Origin: an uncultured Eubacteriales bacterium
Lineage (GTDB): Bacteria; Bacillota; Clostridia; Peptostreptococcales; Anaerovoracaceae
DNA length: 34,203 bases
Direction of reading: 5' to 3'
Assembly: GCA_902776725.1 (NCBI GenBank)
Contig: CACYQX010000018.1
Coordinates: forward strand, 1-34,203
In this document: piece after piece, positions 15,383 through 24,202 of the stretch
Numbering within the stretch: position 1 is the first letter of the stretch
Layout of the letters: the number at the start of each line of letters is the position of its first letter
The notes under the pieces: generated by a model
What the model saw: the letters and a program-made list of their open reading frames with translations, nothing else
The model's database searches: none
What the model was told of the DNA's origin: nothing
Program-made: the position numbers and the translations under genes

Positions 15383-15387
15383 CTTAA

Positions 15388-16371
15388 CTATTCGTATTCC
15401 ACCGTTGCAGGCGGCTTTGGTGTGTAATCGTAGAGCACACGGTTGATGCCCTTTACCTCGGAAGTGATTCTCATTACGAGCTTATCGATGAGTTCGGGCG
15501 GCAGATGCTCAACGGTTACCTCAACTACGTCCGTAGTATTTATAGCGCGGATGATGCAAGGCCATTCGAATGTGCGCTTGCCATCGGTAATTCCCGTGGA
15601 CTTGAAATCCGGAACTACGGTGAAGTACTGCCAAACCTTGCCCTCGAGTCCCGCTGCGGCAAATTCCTCACGAAGAATCGCGTCGGCTTCTCTTACAGCC
15701 TCGAGTCTATCGCGAGTTATCGCGCCCGGGCATCTTACACCGAGTCCCGGTCCCGGGAACGGCTGACGATCAACCATATTGTTCGGAAGGCCGAGCACGC
15801 GCCCAACTTCCCTAACCTCGTCCTTAAAGAGAATCTTTACAGGCTCCACGAGTTCAAACTTAAGATCCTCCGGAAGCCCGCCCGCGTTATGGTGGGACTT
15901 GATTCCGTCTTCACTCTCAAGTATATCAGGCCAGATTGTTCCCTGTGCCAAGAAGTCAACTCCCTCGAGCTTACGAGCTTCTTCCGCAAATACTTCTATG
16001 AATTCGTTTCCGATTATCATGCGTTTCTCTTCAGGGTCAGATACTCCTGCAAGCTTATCCAGGAATCTCTCTGTAGCGTCTACATAAATCAGGTTCGCTC
16101 CGAGCTCTTCACCGAATACCTTGATAACCTGCTCGGGCTCGCCCTTTCTAAGGAGTCCGTGGTTAACGTGAACGCATGTGAGCTGGTCGCCAATTGCTTT
16201 GATGAGAAGCGCCGCAACTACGGAGCTGTCAACGCCTCCCGAGAGCGCGAGGAGAACCTTTCTTTCTCCCACCTGCTCTTTGATTGCTTCCATCTGTTCA
16301 TCGACAAATTTCTGCGCAAGCTCCGGTGTCGTTATTCTTTCAAAATCATCGGGTCTTCTATCGTAAACCAT
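15388..16371 (-). CDS. guaA: GMP synthase ATP-pyrophosphatase subunit (no glutaminase domain)
   Basis: A 327-residue protein matching the ATP-PPase and dimerisation domains of GMP synthase, which converts XMP to GMP. The P-loop LSGGVDSS is at residues 43-50; GTIWPDILES, KSHHNAGGLPEDL, RQPFPGPGLGVR and the C-terminal RVLYDYTPKPPATVEYE are family hallmarks. The usual bacterial enzyme is about 510-525 residues with an N-terminal glutamine amidotransferase of about 190; that part is absent, and the upstream gene is unrelated. The protein would use free ammonia or a separate glutaminase subunit, as in the two-subunit archaeal enzyme. The ATG at 16371 has GGAGG 4 bases upstream; longer in-frame starts lack a ribosome site. 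It is the last gene of the operon, 49 bases after the CofE-like gene. Confidence 0.93.
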   Translation of the reverse strand: MVYDRRPDDFERITTPELAQKFVDEQMEAIKEQVGERKVLLALSGGVDSSVVAALLIKAIGDQLTCVHVNHGLLRKGEPEQVIKVFGEELGANLIYVDATERFLDKLAGVSDPEEKRMIIGNEFIEVFAEEARKLEGVDFLAQGTIWPDILESEDGIKSHHNAGGLPEDLKFELVEPVKILFKDEVREVGRVLGLPNNMVDRQPFPGPGLGVRCPGAITRDRLEAVREADAILREEFAAAGLEGKVWQYFTVVPDFKSTGITDGKRTFEWPCIIRAINTTDVVEVTVEHLPPELIDKLVMRITSEVKGINRVLYDYTPKPPATVEYE

Positions 16372-16420
16372 AAAACCTCCATTATTTTTTATAGGGCGAC
16401 ATATGCCGCCCCTCTCATGA

Positions 16421-17653
16421 TTAATTGGTATAGTTATCAAAGTATCCCTGTATGAATACAATCGGTGTTCCCTTGTCGCCGGAACCTGATGTCAGGTCGC
16501 AGAGCGAGCCGATGAGGTCCGTGAGCTGTCTCGGTGTCGTTCCTTCAGACGCCATATTTCCCACAAGGTCTGCATCCTTGCTCTTGATGCTCTCGGAGAT
16601 TGCCTGCTTAAGTTCTTCGCCGGACAGATGAGCAAAATCATTGTCTGCAAGATACTTGAGCTTGAGTTCATTCGGCGTTCCCTTGAGACCATCCGTATGT
16701 GCAGGCGAAACAACAGGGTCTGCGAGCTCCCAAATCTTGCCCTGCGGATCCTTGAATGCTCCGTCACCGTAAACCATAACCTCTATATTCTTGCCCGTTG
16801 CAACGTGAAGCTTCTTTGCTATATCGTTCACCATCGCCGTTGCATCGTGCGGGAATAGTTTAACAACATCCTCAGTACTCTTGTTCGAGCCGAGAAGTCC
16901 GTACTGAGCGTTGAATCCGCTCTTTGATCCGTCTTCTCTCTCAAGCGGTGCGTTAAGTATGTCATCCAGTCCGCATACAACCTCTGCACCCGCAGCCTTT
17001 AAGAGTCTCTTGGAACGAGCGCGAGTATGGATATCGCATGTAAGAACTCTCTTGGCGTAGTCGAGAACAGCAGTAGCATGATTTGCAAATATAATCTCTA
17101 CATCTGCACCGGATTCCTTGATCAAATCTCCGTAGTACGAAACATAATCCACGCCCGTAAATGGATGAGGATTGGATCCGAACAACTCTCTATACTTCTC
17201 AAGCGAAAGCACGTCCGAATACGGGTCAACTCCTGCCTCGTCGAGTGCATCGACGCTAACGAGTTCGTTACCAACTTCGTCAGATGGATAGCTGAGCTGA
17301 AGAACTATCTTCTTTGCTCCCTTTGCTATTCCGCGCAAGCAGATCGCAAATCGGTTACGCGAAAGTATCGGAAGAATTACTCCGATGGTTCCGTCTCCGC
17401 CACTTGCAACTCCAAGTTTTGCGTCTACGTCCTTTGCTATATCATATACCGTCGCATAGTTTCCCTGCGATCTAGCAACTACGGATTCCGTAATCGCAAC
17501 GATGTCTCTGTCGTGGAATTTGAATCCCCATTCAGCATCTTCAGATGCAGCGATGACGCTATCCGTAACTATTGATACGAGGTCGTCGCCCTCTCTTATA
17601 ATCGGGCAACGTATTCCTCTCGAAACTGTCCCTACCAGTCTTTCTGTACTCAT
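16421..17653 (-). CDS. CofE-like coenzyme F420-0:L-glutamate ligase family protein
   Basis: A 410-residue protein resembling the F420-0:gamma-glutamyl ligase family (CofE / FbiB N-terminal). Features include GTVSRGIRCPIIREGDDL at the start, HDRDIVAITESVVARSQG in the first 70 residues, VASGGDGTIGVILPILSRNR, and MVYGDGAFKDPQGKIWELADPV (about 294-315). CofE joins glutamate to coenzyme F420 using GTP. No other F420 gene is visible here, and archaeal CofE is only about 250 residues, so the clostridial protein may ligate glutamate, or another amino acid, to a different acceptor. GGAGG lies 8 bases before the ATG. It sits 32 bases after the phosphoketolase gene and before guaA. A short hairpin (16394-16411) lies between it and guaA, without a T-run. 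Confidence 0.8.
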   Translation of the reverse strand: MSTERLVGTVSRGIRCPIIREGDDLVSIVTDSVIAASEDAEWGFKFHDRDIVAITESVVARSQGNYATVYDIAKDVDAKLGVASGGDGTIGVILPILSRNRFAICLRGIAKGAKKIVLQLSYPSDEVGNELVSVDALDEAGVDPYSDVLSLEKYRELFGSNPHPFTGVDYVSYYGDLIKESGADVEIIFANHATAVLDYAKRVLTCDIHTRARSKRLLKAAGAEVVCGLDDILNAPLEREDGSKSGFNAQYGLLGSNKSTEDVVKLFPHDATAMVNDIAKKLHVATGKNIEVMVYGDGAFKDPQGKIWELADPVVSPAHTDGLKGTPNELKLKYLADNDFAHLSGEELKQAISESIKSKDADLVGNMASEGTTPRQLTDLIGSLCDLTSGSGDKGTPIVFIQGYFDNYTN

Positions 17654-17685
17654 TATGAAAACCTCCTTGGGTTACGAAAAACAAC

Positions 17686-20127
17686 TTATTTATCTTTTTT
17701 TACGCCTTTTGCACGCCATCTCCACTCGGCGACCTCCGGTAGGTCAACTCCGTATTCATGAATATACTGTTTATGCTCGACCAGTTTATCATTCATGATC
17801 TGGATGAGGTGTGATCCGCGATTACCAAGTTGCGGCAGATACTGAATCACGTTCTTTACGAGGCTGAATCTGTCGACCTCGTTCTGCACACGCATGTCAA
17901 ACGGTGTCGTGATTGTGCCTTCTTCTTTGTATCCGTAAACGTGAATATTTTTGTTGTTTCTCCTGTATGTGAGTTCGTGTATCAAAGTGTGATATCCGTG
18001 GAAAGCAAAGATTATCGGCTTATCCTTTGTGAATATCGCATCGTAGTCCGCATCCTTAAGTCCATGTGGATGGAGCGTATGCGGCTGGAGCTTCATGAGG
18101 TCAACTACGTTTACTACACGAATCTTTAGTTCAGGAAGTTCGCTTCTCAGGATTGATACTGCAGCGAGAGTCTCCAGCGTCGGTGTATCCCCGCAGCAAG
18201 CCATTACTACGTCCGGTTCGTCGCCGCCGTCATTTGACGCCCACTGCCAAATTCCGATTCCCTGCGTGCAGTGCTTAACTGCCTCTTCCATATTGAGCCA
18301 CTGCGGTCTCGGATGCTTTGAAGTAACGAGAACATTAACATAGTCCTTGCTCCTGATGCAGTGATCAAAGCAGGATAGCAGACAGTTCGCATCCGGCGGG
18401 AGGTAGATTCTCACTACATCCGCCTTCTTGTTTGCTATATGATCGAGGAATCCCGGATCCTGATGTGTGAATCCGTTGTGGTCCTGCTGCCATACGTTTG
18501 AAGAAAGAATGAGGTTTAGTGAACCGATTTCTTCTCTCCACGGAAGATCTTTGCAGACCTTGAGCCATTTTGCGTGCTGTGCGCACATCGAGTCAACGAC
18601 TCTGATAAACGCTTCATAGCTCGCAAAGAATCCGTGACGACCTGTTAGGAGATACCCCTCGAGCATTCCTTCACACATATGCTCCGAAAGCATCGAGTCA
18701 ACTACCCTACCGTCTTCCGCTAGGAATTCGTCTCCGTCTTCAATGTCCGCGTTCCAATCTCTATCTGTAACTTGGAATACGTTTCCAAGCCTGTTGGACA
18801 TAGTCTCGTCAGGTCCGAATATTCTAAAGTTCTTTGCTGCTTCGTTGAGTTTAAAAATATCTCGTACAAAGTCACCGAGTTCGAGCATATCCTGCGCCTC
18901 AACGCTGCCCGGCTTCGGTACGTCAACAGCATATTCTCTGAAGTCCGGAAGTCTCAGGTCGCGGAGGAGTTTTCCGCCGTTCGCATAAGGTGTCGCACCC
19001 ATACGCTTATCGCCTGTCGGCGCAAGCTCCTTCAGTTCCGGAATAAGTTTTCCATTCTTGTCAAAGAGTTCTTCGGGCTTATAGCTCTTGAGCCATTTTT
19101 CTACGAGTTTAAGGTGTTCTGGCTTGCTCATGCTGATTGGAACCTGATGTGCTCTGAATGTTCCTTCGATTTTGTTTCCGTCGACAACCTTGGGACCTGT
19201 CCATCCCTTCGGCGTACGAAGAACTATCATCGGCCAAAGTGGTCTCTTTACGTCCTTGGCACCCTTCTTGCCCTTCTTTGTGCCCTTTGCTTCTTCTCTG
19301 GCCTTCTTCTGAATCGCATAGATATCATCAAAGGCCTTGTCCATGGCCTCTGCCATGAGCTTATGCATCTTCATCGGGTCTTCGCCCTCGACGAAATACG
19401 GCTTCCATCCGCAGCCCAGCATAAAATGCTCAAGCTCCTCATTTGGAATCCTTGAAAGAATCGTAGGATTGCTGATCTTATATCCGTTTAGATGGAGTAT
19501 CGGAAGAACCGCGCCGTCAGTTGCGGGATTCAGGAATTTGTTTCCGTGCCAGGATGTTGCAAGCGGACCGGTTTCAGCTTCGCCGTCACCTACTACGCAG
19601 GCAACCACAAGATTCGGATTGTCAAATACGGCACCAAAGGAATGCGCGAGCGAATAACCGAGCTCGCCGCCTTCGTGAATCGAACCCGGATTCTCCGGTG
19701 CTACGTGACTTGAGATACCGCCCGGGAAGGAGAACTGCTTGCAGAGCTTCTTCATGCCCTCAACGTCCTCGCTTACGTTCGGATAAACCTCGCTGTAGCT
19801 TCCTTCAAGATAAGTATTGGCAACAAAGAAATTGCCGCCGTGACCTGGACCGGAGATATATACGATATCCTGGTCGCGCTCTTTGATGATTCTGTTCAAA
19901 TGAACGTATATAAAGTTCTGTCCCGGGACTGTTCCCCAGTGACCGACTATCTTTTTCTTAACATGTTCTCTCTTTAAGGGCTTTCTCAGAAGAGGGTTGT
20001 CCAAGAGATAAAGCTGAGCTGCCGATAAATAATTTGTGGCCCTCCAGTATGCATCCATCTTCTTGAGGTATGCAGCCGAAACGCCACCCGCAGTTGCCTT
20101 TTTTGTATTAGTTTTTGCCGCCTTCAT
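17686..20127 (-). CDS. xfp: Phosphoketolase (xylulose-5-phosphate/fructose-6-phosphate)
   Basis: An 813-residue thiamine diphosphate enzyme that splits xylulose 5-phosphate or fructose 6-phosphate with phosphate, giving acetyl phosphate. Hallmarks are [11 protein letters not shown] (62-72), SGPGHGG with His96, [27 protein letters not shown] (about 134-160) and the TPP-binding [19 protein letters not shown] (180-198). Length is near the family norm, with a Lys/Gly-rich insertion at about 276-296 ([15 protein letters not shown]). A short Ala/Lys/Thr-rich extension precedes the conserved start. GGAGG lies 7 bases before the ATG, and a good promoter precedes it. It is the first gene of the operon with the CofE-like gene and guaA. 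Xylulose versus fructose specificity cannot be told. Confidence 0.97.
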   Translation of the reverse strand: MKAAKTNTKKATAGGVSAAYLKKMDAYWRATNYLSAAQLYLLDNPLLRKPLKREHVKKKIVGHWGTVPGQNFIYVHLNRIIKERDQDIVYISGPGHGGNFFVANTYLEGSYSEVYPNVSEDVEGMKKLCKQFSFPGGISSHVAPENPGSIHEGGELGYSLAHSFGAVFDNPNLVVACVVGDGEAETGPLATSWHGNKFLNPATDGAVLPILHLNGYKISNPTILSRIPNEELEHFMLGCGWKPYFVEGEDPMKMHKLMAEAMDKAFDDIYAIQKKAREEAKGTKKGKKGAKDVKRPLWPMIVLRTPKGWTGPKVVDGNKIEGTFRAHQVPISMSKPEHLKLVEKWLKSYKPEELFDKNGKLIPELKELAPTGDKRMGATPYANGGKLLRDLRLPDFREYAVDVPKPGSVEAQDMLELGDFVRDIFKLNEAAKNFRIFGPDETMSNRLGNVFQVTDRDWNADIEDGDEFLAEDGRVVDSMLSEHMCEGMLEGYLLTGRHGFFASYEAFIRVVDSMCAQHAKWLKVCKDLPWREEIGSLNLILSSNVWQQDHNGFTHQDPGFLDHIANKKADVVRIYLPPDANCLLSCFDHCIRSKDYVNVLVTSKHPRPQWLNMEEAVKHCTQGIGIWQWASNDGGDEPDVVMACCGDTPTLETLAAVSILRSELPELKIRVVNVVDLMKLQPHTLHPHGLKDADYDAIFTKDKPIIFAFHGYHTLIHELTYRRNNKNIHVYGYKEEGTITTPFDMRVQNEVDRFSLVKNVIQYLPQLGNRGSHLIQIMNDKLVEHKQYIHEYGVDLPEVAEWRWRAKGVKKDK

Positions 20128-20159
20128 AGGTTTCCCTCCATTTCATCAATAACAGAAAT

Positions 20160-20188
20160 ATTATACTCCCGATAGGGCCCAATCGCAA
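20160..20188 (-). promoter_or_regulatory. Promoter of the xfp-cofE-guaA operon
   Basis: On the minus strand TTGCGA (20183-20188), a 17-base spacer and a perfect TATAAT (20160-20165). The leader to the xfp ATG is about 25 bases. The GATAGGGC in the spacer is not obviously an operator. Confidence 0.75.
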
Positions 20189-20189
20189 G

Positions 20190-20218
20190 AAAAAAGCGGA
20201 GTATATACGCTACTCCGC
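20190..20218 (-). terminator. Terminator after the GPH symporter gene
   Basis: On the minus strand GCGGAGTA and TACTCCGC form an 8-bp stem with a 7-base loop followed by six T. The stem includes the TAG stop codon (20210-20212), and the T-run abuts the xfp -35 element. Confidence 0.85.
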
Positions 20219-21589
20219 CTTGCTTTTTTCCCTTAGTCTTCTTACGATTTCGGCATGCCTTTCCCTTGTTAGCGGATATTTGTACACCGCCAGTATCATG
20301 AGCACCAAAAATACTATCGGAACCAGCGTGGTGCAGTTAAAAATCCAAAGCTTTGCCGTCTCCGTCTGCACGTCCAAAGTGCTGTCAAATCCTGCGGCCT
20401 TCAGTATAACCCCAAGTATCACGGATCCGATTCCGGCAGCAATGGACTCTATGAGCCCCTGGAAAGAAACGATGGCTCCGCGCCTGTCCTTTCCCGTTTC
20501 CAGCAGATCGTACTCGCATACGTCATAGTATATGGACGGCATCAACTGCCAGTAGAAACTAGTGCAGGTCGCGCTCCCTATTATGAATACGATGAGCATA
20601 CCCGTTCCGCTTACGCCAACCACCCTAACAAAGAGAAGAATTGCCGCGCCGAGACCGTAGAAGAATACAAGTGCTCCCCTCTTGTCTATTTTTTTGACTA
20701 TAAATGCGGTGACCGGAATCATCGCCGCAGCGAACAGCGGTCGCACGAGGAGTATGAGCGGCGTCTCCTCAGAAGTAAGCCCCAGATTGTATGTCAGGAA
20801 GTATAAGAGATCCGCAAGCAAGAGAGAATAGCATATAAGCCCCAATGTGCTTGCGATAATTAGATACTTCATCGGCTTAAGCCCGGCGACAGATATATAT
20901 TCCCTAAAAAGCTCGACTATATTTAGCTTAGGCCTTGCATCGCTCGACGCAAGAACAGGCGGATCCTTTTGCTTTGATGCAATTACGGTTACGAGGAATG
21001 TAACCGCTGCGCAGGTCCCGAGGAAGAGCCCCGTCGAAGACCACGCTGCACCCGTTGACATCCCCCTCTTCTCGAGAACGCCAACCATAAACGTCGGAAG
21101 CACCATTGTAACGACGTTTCCGAGGATATTGAACATCGACGCGTATAATCTAAGGACCGTCCTGTCCTCGTAGTCGCTCGTATATTCCGATCCAAGCGCC
21201 ATATAAGGAACAAAGAAACCCGTATAGCAGGTCCAATAAAGCATCAGTATAAAGCCGTAATAAAGAGGCTTAATACTCATCGGAATATTCAAATCCGTGA
21301 AAAGAAGGAAAATACAGATTCCCGAGGGAATCGAAAAGAGAAGCATCATGGGACGTCGCTTTCCCATCTTTGTTCTAACCTGGTCCGAGAGGAAACCCCA
21401 TATCGGATTTATGAGAGCATTCCAGACCGCCCCTATCGCAGAGATAACGCCGGAAACCGCAGGATCAACGCCCGCGACCGTCGTCAAAAAGAACATCAAA
21501 TATGTCCCTATTGCGCTATATGCAATAGAGTCTCCAACTGACGCCGTTCCGTATCCAAGTTTTTCTCTTACACTTAATTTTCCGTTCAT
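20210..21589 (-). CDS. GPH-family (MFS) glycoside/pentoside/hexuronide:cation symporter
   Basis: A 459-residue membrane protein with about 12 hydrophobic segments and the GPH start REKLGYGTASVGDSIAYSAIGTYLMFFLT, the loop LSDQVRTKMGKRRPMML (MFS/GPH signature), and later EDRTVLRLYASMFNILGN and ETGKDRRGAIVSFQGLIESIAAGIG. Members import sugars with Na+ or H+. The ATG at 21589 is chosen by homology. It has no good ribosome site, and a TATAAT lies only 12 bases upstream, so the leader would be about 6 bases long. The gene lies upstream of phosphoketolase but has its own terminator. The sugar substrate is unknown; the neighbour suggests pentoses or related sugars. Confidence 0.88.
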   Translation of the reverse strand: MNGKLSVREKLGYGTASVGDSIAYSAIGTYLMFFLTTVAGVDPAVSGVISAIGAVWNALINPIWGFLSDQVRTKMGKRRPMMLLFSIPSGICIFLLFTDLNIPMSIKPLYYGFILMLYWTCYTGFFVPYMALGSEYTSDYEDRTVLRLYASMFNILGNVVTMVLPTFMVGVLEKRGMSTGAAWSSTGLFLGTCAAVTFLVTVIASKQKDPPVLASSDARPKLNIVELFREYISVAGLKPMKYLIIASTLGLICYSLLLADLLYFLTYNLGLTSEETPLILLVRPLFAAAMIPVTAFIVKKIDKRGALVFFYGLGAAILLFVRVVGVSGTGMLIVFIIGSATCTSFYWQLMPSIYYDVCEYDLLETGKDRRGAIVSFQGLIESIAAGIGSVILGVILKAAGFDSTLDVQTETAKLWIFNCTTLVPIVFLVLMILAVYKYPLTRERHAEIVRRLREKSKAE

Positions 21590-21601
21590 GGTGATGCCTA
21601 A

Positions 21602-21607
21602 ATTATA
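21602..21607 (-). promoter_or_regulatory. -10 element giving a very short leader for the GPH gene
   Basis: A perfect TATAAT on the minus strand 12 bases before the ATG at 21589. No convincing -35 is seen 16-18 bases upstream, so the promoter is tentative. Confidence 0.4.
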
Positions 21608-21637
21608 GCACAGATTACCATAGGCGCTCACCATAGT

Positions 21638-21664
21638 AAAAAAGCCGGCGGAAGCCGGCTTTTG
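21638..21664. terminator. Terminator after feoAB
   Basis: GCCGGC and GCCGGC form a 6-bp stem with a 4-base loop, flanked by A- and T-runs on both sides. On the minus strand a run of six T follows, suiting feoAB, 7 bases after its stop. Confidence 0.8.
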
Positions 21665-21670
21665 TTATGT

Positions 21671-24076
21671 CTACATCAATCCTTCGACTATTAGTTTTGT
21701 TATTAGGGCTGCGACCCAGGCGATGGCACATTGCCATACGACGACGCCGACTGCCCATCTATTTCCCATCTCCCTCTTAATCGATGCCACCGCCGCAACG
21801 CAAGGCGCATAGAGAAGACTGAAGACGAGTATCGACGCAGCGGAAGCTGTATTTAATACGCTCTGTATTCCCGCTATTCCGCCAAAGAGAACTTCCATAG
21901 TGGATACGACGCTTTCCTTTGCCATAAAGCCCGTGATGAGCGATGTAACTATTCGCCAGTCACCGAGTCCAATCGGCGCGAGAATCGGAGCCATCCATCC
22001 CGCAATCACAGCGAGTATGCTGTCGTGCGAATCCTCAACCATATTGAAGTGGAAATCAAAGCTCTGGAGGAACCAAACGACTATCGTCGCAATAAGGATT
22101 ACCGAAAACGCCCTCTGCAAAAAGTCCTTTGCCTTCTCCCATAGAAGCCTCAGTACGTTTTTGGCGCTCGGCATTCTGTAGCTCGGAAGTTCCATTACAA
22201 ACGGCACCGCTTCGCCCTTGAATATCGTGCGCTTATAGAACAGCGCGAGAAGTATTCCGACGAGAATTCCGAGCACATAGAGTCCCGTCATTATGAGCCC
22301 GCCCTTCCCCGGGAAGAACGCCGCAACAAAGAATCCATAAATCGGAAGCTTTGCGCTGCAGCTCATAAACGGCGTGAGAAGAATCGTCATCCTTCTGTCT
22401 CGCTCGCTCGGAAGCGTTCTTGTAGCCATTACCGCGGGGACCGTGCAACCGAATCCTATGAGCATAGGAACTATGCTTCGTCCCGAGAGTCCTATTTTTC
22501 GTAAAAGCTTATCGAGAACAAAGGCAACTCGCGCGATATATCCGCTGTCCTCAAGCAGAGACAGGAAGAGGAACATTATCACGATTATCGGGAGGAAGCT
22601 TATTACGCTTCCGACGCCCGCAAAGATTCCGTCGATTACAAGTCCCCTTATTCCTTCGTTAACTCCTGCGGATACGAGGAGTTCTCCGACGCCTTCAGAG
22701 AGCCACTCAACAAAGGTCTCCATAAGTCCCTGTAGGTATGCACCGATTACATTGAACGTGAGTATAAACATAAGCGCCATAATGGCTATAAAAGCAGGAA
22801 TCGCGGTCCATTTGCCGGAAAGAATTCTGTCTATGCTTTGGCTTCGCTTATGTTCTTTGCTCTCCTTTGGTTTTACAACCGTGCGATTGCAAACGTCGCT
22901 TATAAATGCAAATCGCATATCCGCTATCGACGCGGCTCTGTCGAGTCCGCGCTCGGTTTCCATCTGAGTCACGATATGCTCTAGCGTCTCTTTTTCGTTT
23001 TGGTCGAGACCGAGCTGATCCATTATGATGTCGTCTCCCTCTACGAGTTTGCTCGCCGCAAATCTTATCGGGAGATCCGCGCGCTTTGCATGGTCCTCAA
23101 TAAGATGCATTACAGCATGAAGGCATCTATGCACCGCGCCGCCATGATCCTCTTCACTGCAGAAGTCTCTGTGTGGCGGTTTCTCCTGATAATGCCCTAT
23201 ATGTATCGCGTGCTCCACGAGCTCATGCACACCTTCGTTCTTGAGCGCCGAAATCGGTACTACCGGAATACCGAGCATCTCTTCCATCTCGTTCACGCGG
23301 ATATATCCGCCGTTTTCCTTTACCTCGTCCATCATATTGAGAGCGAGAACCATCGGCACATCCATCTCGAGAAGCTGCATCGTAAGATAGAGGTTTCTCT
23401 CTATATTGGTCGCATCTACGATATTGATAATCGCCTTCGGCTTTTCCTTTACAACAAAGTCACGAGATACAACTTCTTCTTTGCTGTACGGCGACATGGA
23501 ATAGATTCCCGGAAGGTCGGTTATTAGAGTGTTTGGATAGCCCTTGATTACGCCGTCCTTTCGGTCCACCGTAACGCCGGGGAAATTTCCGACGTGCTGA
23601 TTGGCACCTGTAAGCTGGTTAAAGAGCGTAGTCTTTCCCGAGTTTTGGTTTCCGACGAGAGCGTATGTGAGCAAAACATCGTCCGGAAGAGGATTTCCGC
23701 TTCCCTTTGGGTGGAACTTACCTCCTTCGCCGATACCGGGGTGAGGAATGTCCCCGAAGAGTTCTTTGGATGCTGCGGTTCCTTCGGACTCATAGCCCGT
23801 ACCCGCATTGGCTTCTCCCTCGCCGCCTCTCGCCTTGCCGCTTGACTCCGTTTTAGCCTTATCGACCTCGATCTTCTCCGCATCGGCAAGCCTGAGAGTG
23901 AGCTCGTATCCGTGTATTCTAAGCTCCACAGGATCCCCCATAGGAGCAAATCTAACAACTGAAACGTGGGCGCCCGGAATGACACCCATGTCGAGAAAAT
24001 GCTGTCTCAATGCGCCTTCTCCACCGACCGATGTTATGATGGCGCTCTGTCCTTCTTTTAATTCGTTTAAAGTCAT
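21671..24076 (-). CDS. feoB: Fused FeoA-FeoB ferrous iron transporter
   Basis: An 801-residue fusion. Residues 1-75 are a FeoA-type SH3-like domain (LNELKEGQSAIITSVGG, FLDMGVIPGAHVSVVRF). Residues 76-135 are a Gly/Glu/Ser-rich linker. The FeoB GTPase follows with G1 GNQNSGKTT (142-150), G3 DLPG (187-190) and G4 NMMD (247-250). The membrane part shows the FeoB Gate motifs (FLFLSLLEDSGYIARVAF, and a second beginning LPSYRMPSAK). It imports Fe2+ across the cytoplasmic membrane. The ATG at 24076 is supported by GGGAG 6 bases upstream; a possible start at 24091 has none. The promoter is consensus and overlapped by a palindrome, suggesting metal-dependent repression. No separate feoA or feoC is visible. 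Confidence 0.95.
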   Translation of the reverse strand: MTLNELKEGQSAIITSVGGEGALRQHFLDMGVIPGAHVSVVRFAPMGDPVELRIHGYELTLRLADAEKIEVDKAKTESSGKARGGEGEANAGTGYESEGTAASKELFGDIPHPGIGEGGKFHPKGSGNPLPDDVLLTYALVGNQNSGKTTLFNQLTGANQHVGNFPGVTVDRKDGVIKGYPNTLITDLPGIYSMSPYSKEEVVSRDFVVKEKPKAIINIVDATNIERNLYLTMQLLEMDVPMVLALNMMDEVKENGGYIRVNEMEEMLGIPVVPISALKNEGVHELVEHAIHIGHYQEKPPHRDFCSEEDHGGAVHRCLHAVMHLIEDHAKRADLPIRFAASKLVEGDDIIMDQLGLDQNEKETLEHIVTQMETERGLDRAASIADMRFAFISDVCNRTVVKPKESKEHKRSQSIDRILSGKWTAIPAFIAIMALMFILTFNVIGAYLQGLMETFVEWLSEGVGELLVSAGVNEGIRGLVIDGIFAGVGSVISFLPIIVIMFLFLSLLEDSGYIARVAFVLDKLLRKIGLSGRSIVPMLIGFGCTVPAVMATRTLPSERDRRMTILLTPFMSCSAKLPIYGFFVAAFFPGKGGLIMTGLYVLGILVGILLALFYKRTIFKGEAVPFVMELPSYRMPSAKNVLRLLWEKAKDFLQRAFSVILIATIVVWFLQSFDFHFNMVEDSHDSILAVIAGWMAPILAPIGLGDWRIVTSLITGFMAKESVVSTMEVLFGGIAGIQSVLNTASAASILVFSLLYAPCVAAVASIKREMGNRWAVGVVVWQCAIAWVAALITKLIVEGLM

Positions 24077-24103
24077 ATCTATCTCCCGCATAACTAATAC
24101 GAG

Positions 24104-24117
24104 TTAGTCTAGACTAA
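24104..24117. promoter_or_regulatory. Palindromic operator TTAGTCTAGACTAA at feoAB promoter
   Basis: A perfect 14-bp inverted repeat whose outer TTAG/CTAA arms resemble DtxR/IdeR/MntR-type boxes. It abuts and shares one base with the -10 element, then covers the start region, a repressor-like location. A further inverted pair ACTAA...TTAGT extends it toward the start codon (24094-24109). The metalloregulator is not in the window. Confidence 0.6.
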
Positions 24118-24145
24118 TTATAGTATTATGTGCCAAATATGTCAA
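24117..24145 (-). promoter_or_regulatory. Consensus promoter of feoAB
   Basis: On the minus strand TTGACA (24140-24145), a 17-base spacer and TATAAT (24117-24122): both hexamers are perfect and the spacing is ideal. Such a strong promoter normally requires repression, fitting the adjacent palindrome. Confidence 0.88.
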
Positions 24146-24150
24146 CAACC

Positions 24151-24180
24151 AAAATAAAACCCCGCGGCATTCACGGGGTT
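24151..24180 (-). terminator. Terminator after IMP dehydrogenase gene
   Basis: On the minus strand AACCCCG and CGGGGTT form a 7-bp stem with a 9-base loop followed by TTATTTT. It lies between guaB and the feoAB promoter. Confidence 0.82.
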
Positions 24181-24202
24181 TAAGAATTAATAATCTAAGC
24201 CT

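Noticed and set aside
16394-16411. Hairpin between the CofE-like gene and guaA as a terminator
   Set aside because: The stem is short (GGGCG/CGCCC plus) and has no T-run on the minus strand; it more likely affects mRNA processing, if anything.
15505-16455. A 316-codon plus-strand open frame
   Set aside because: It is antisense to guaA and the end of the CofE-like gene, has no ribosome site and no family resemblance; the opposite strand encodes clear conserved proteins.
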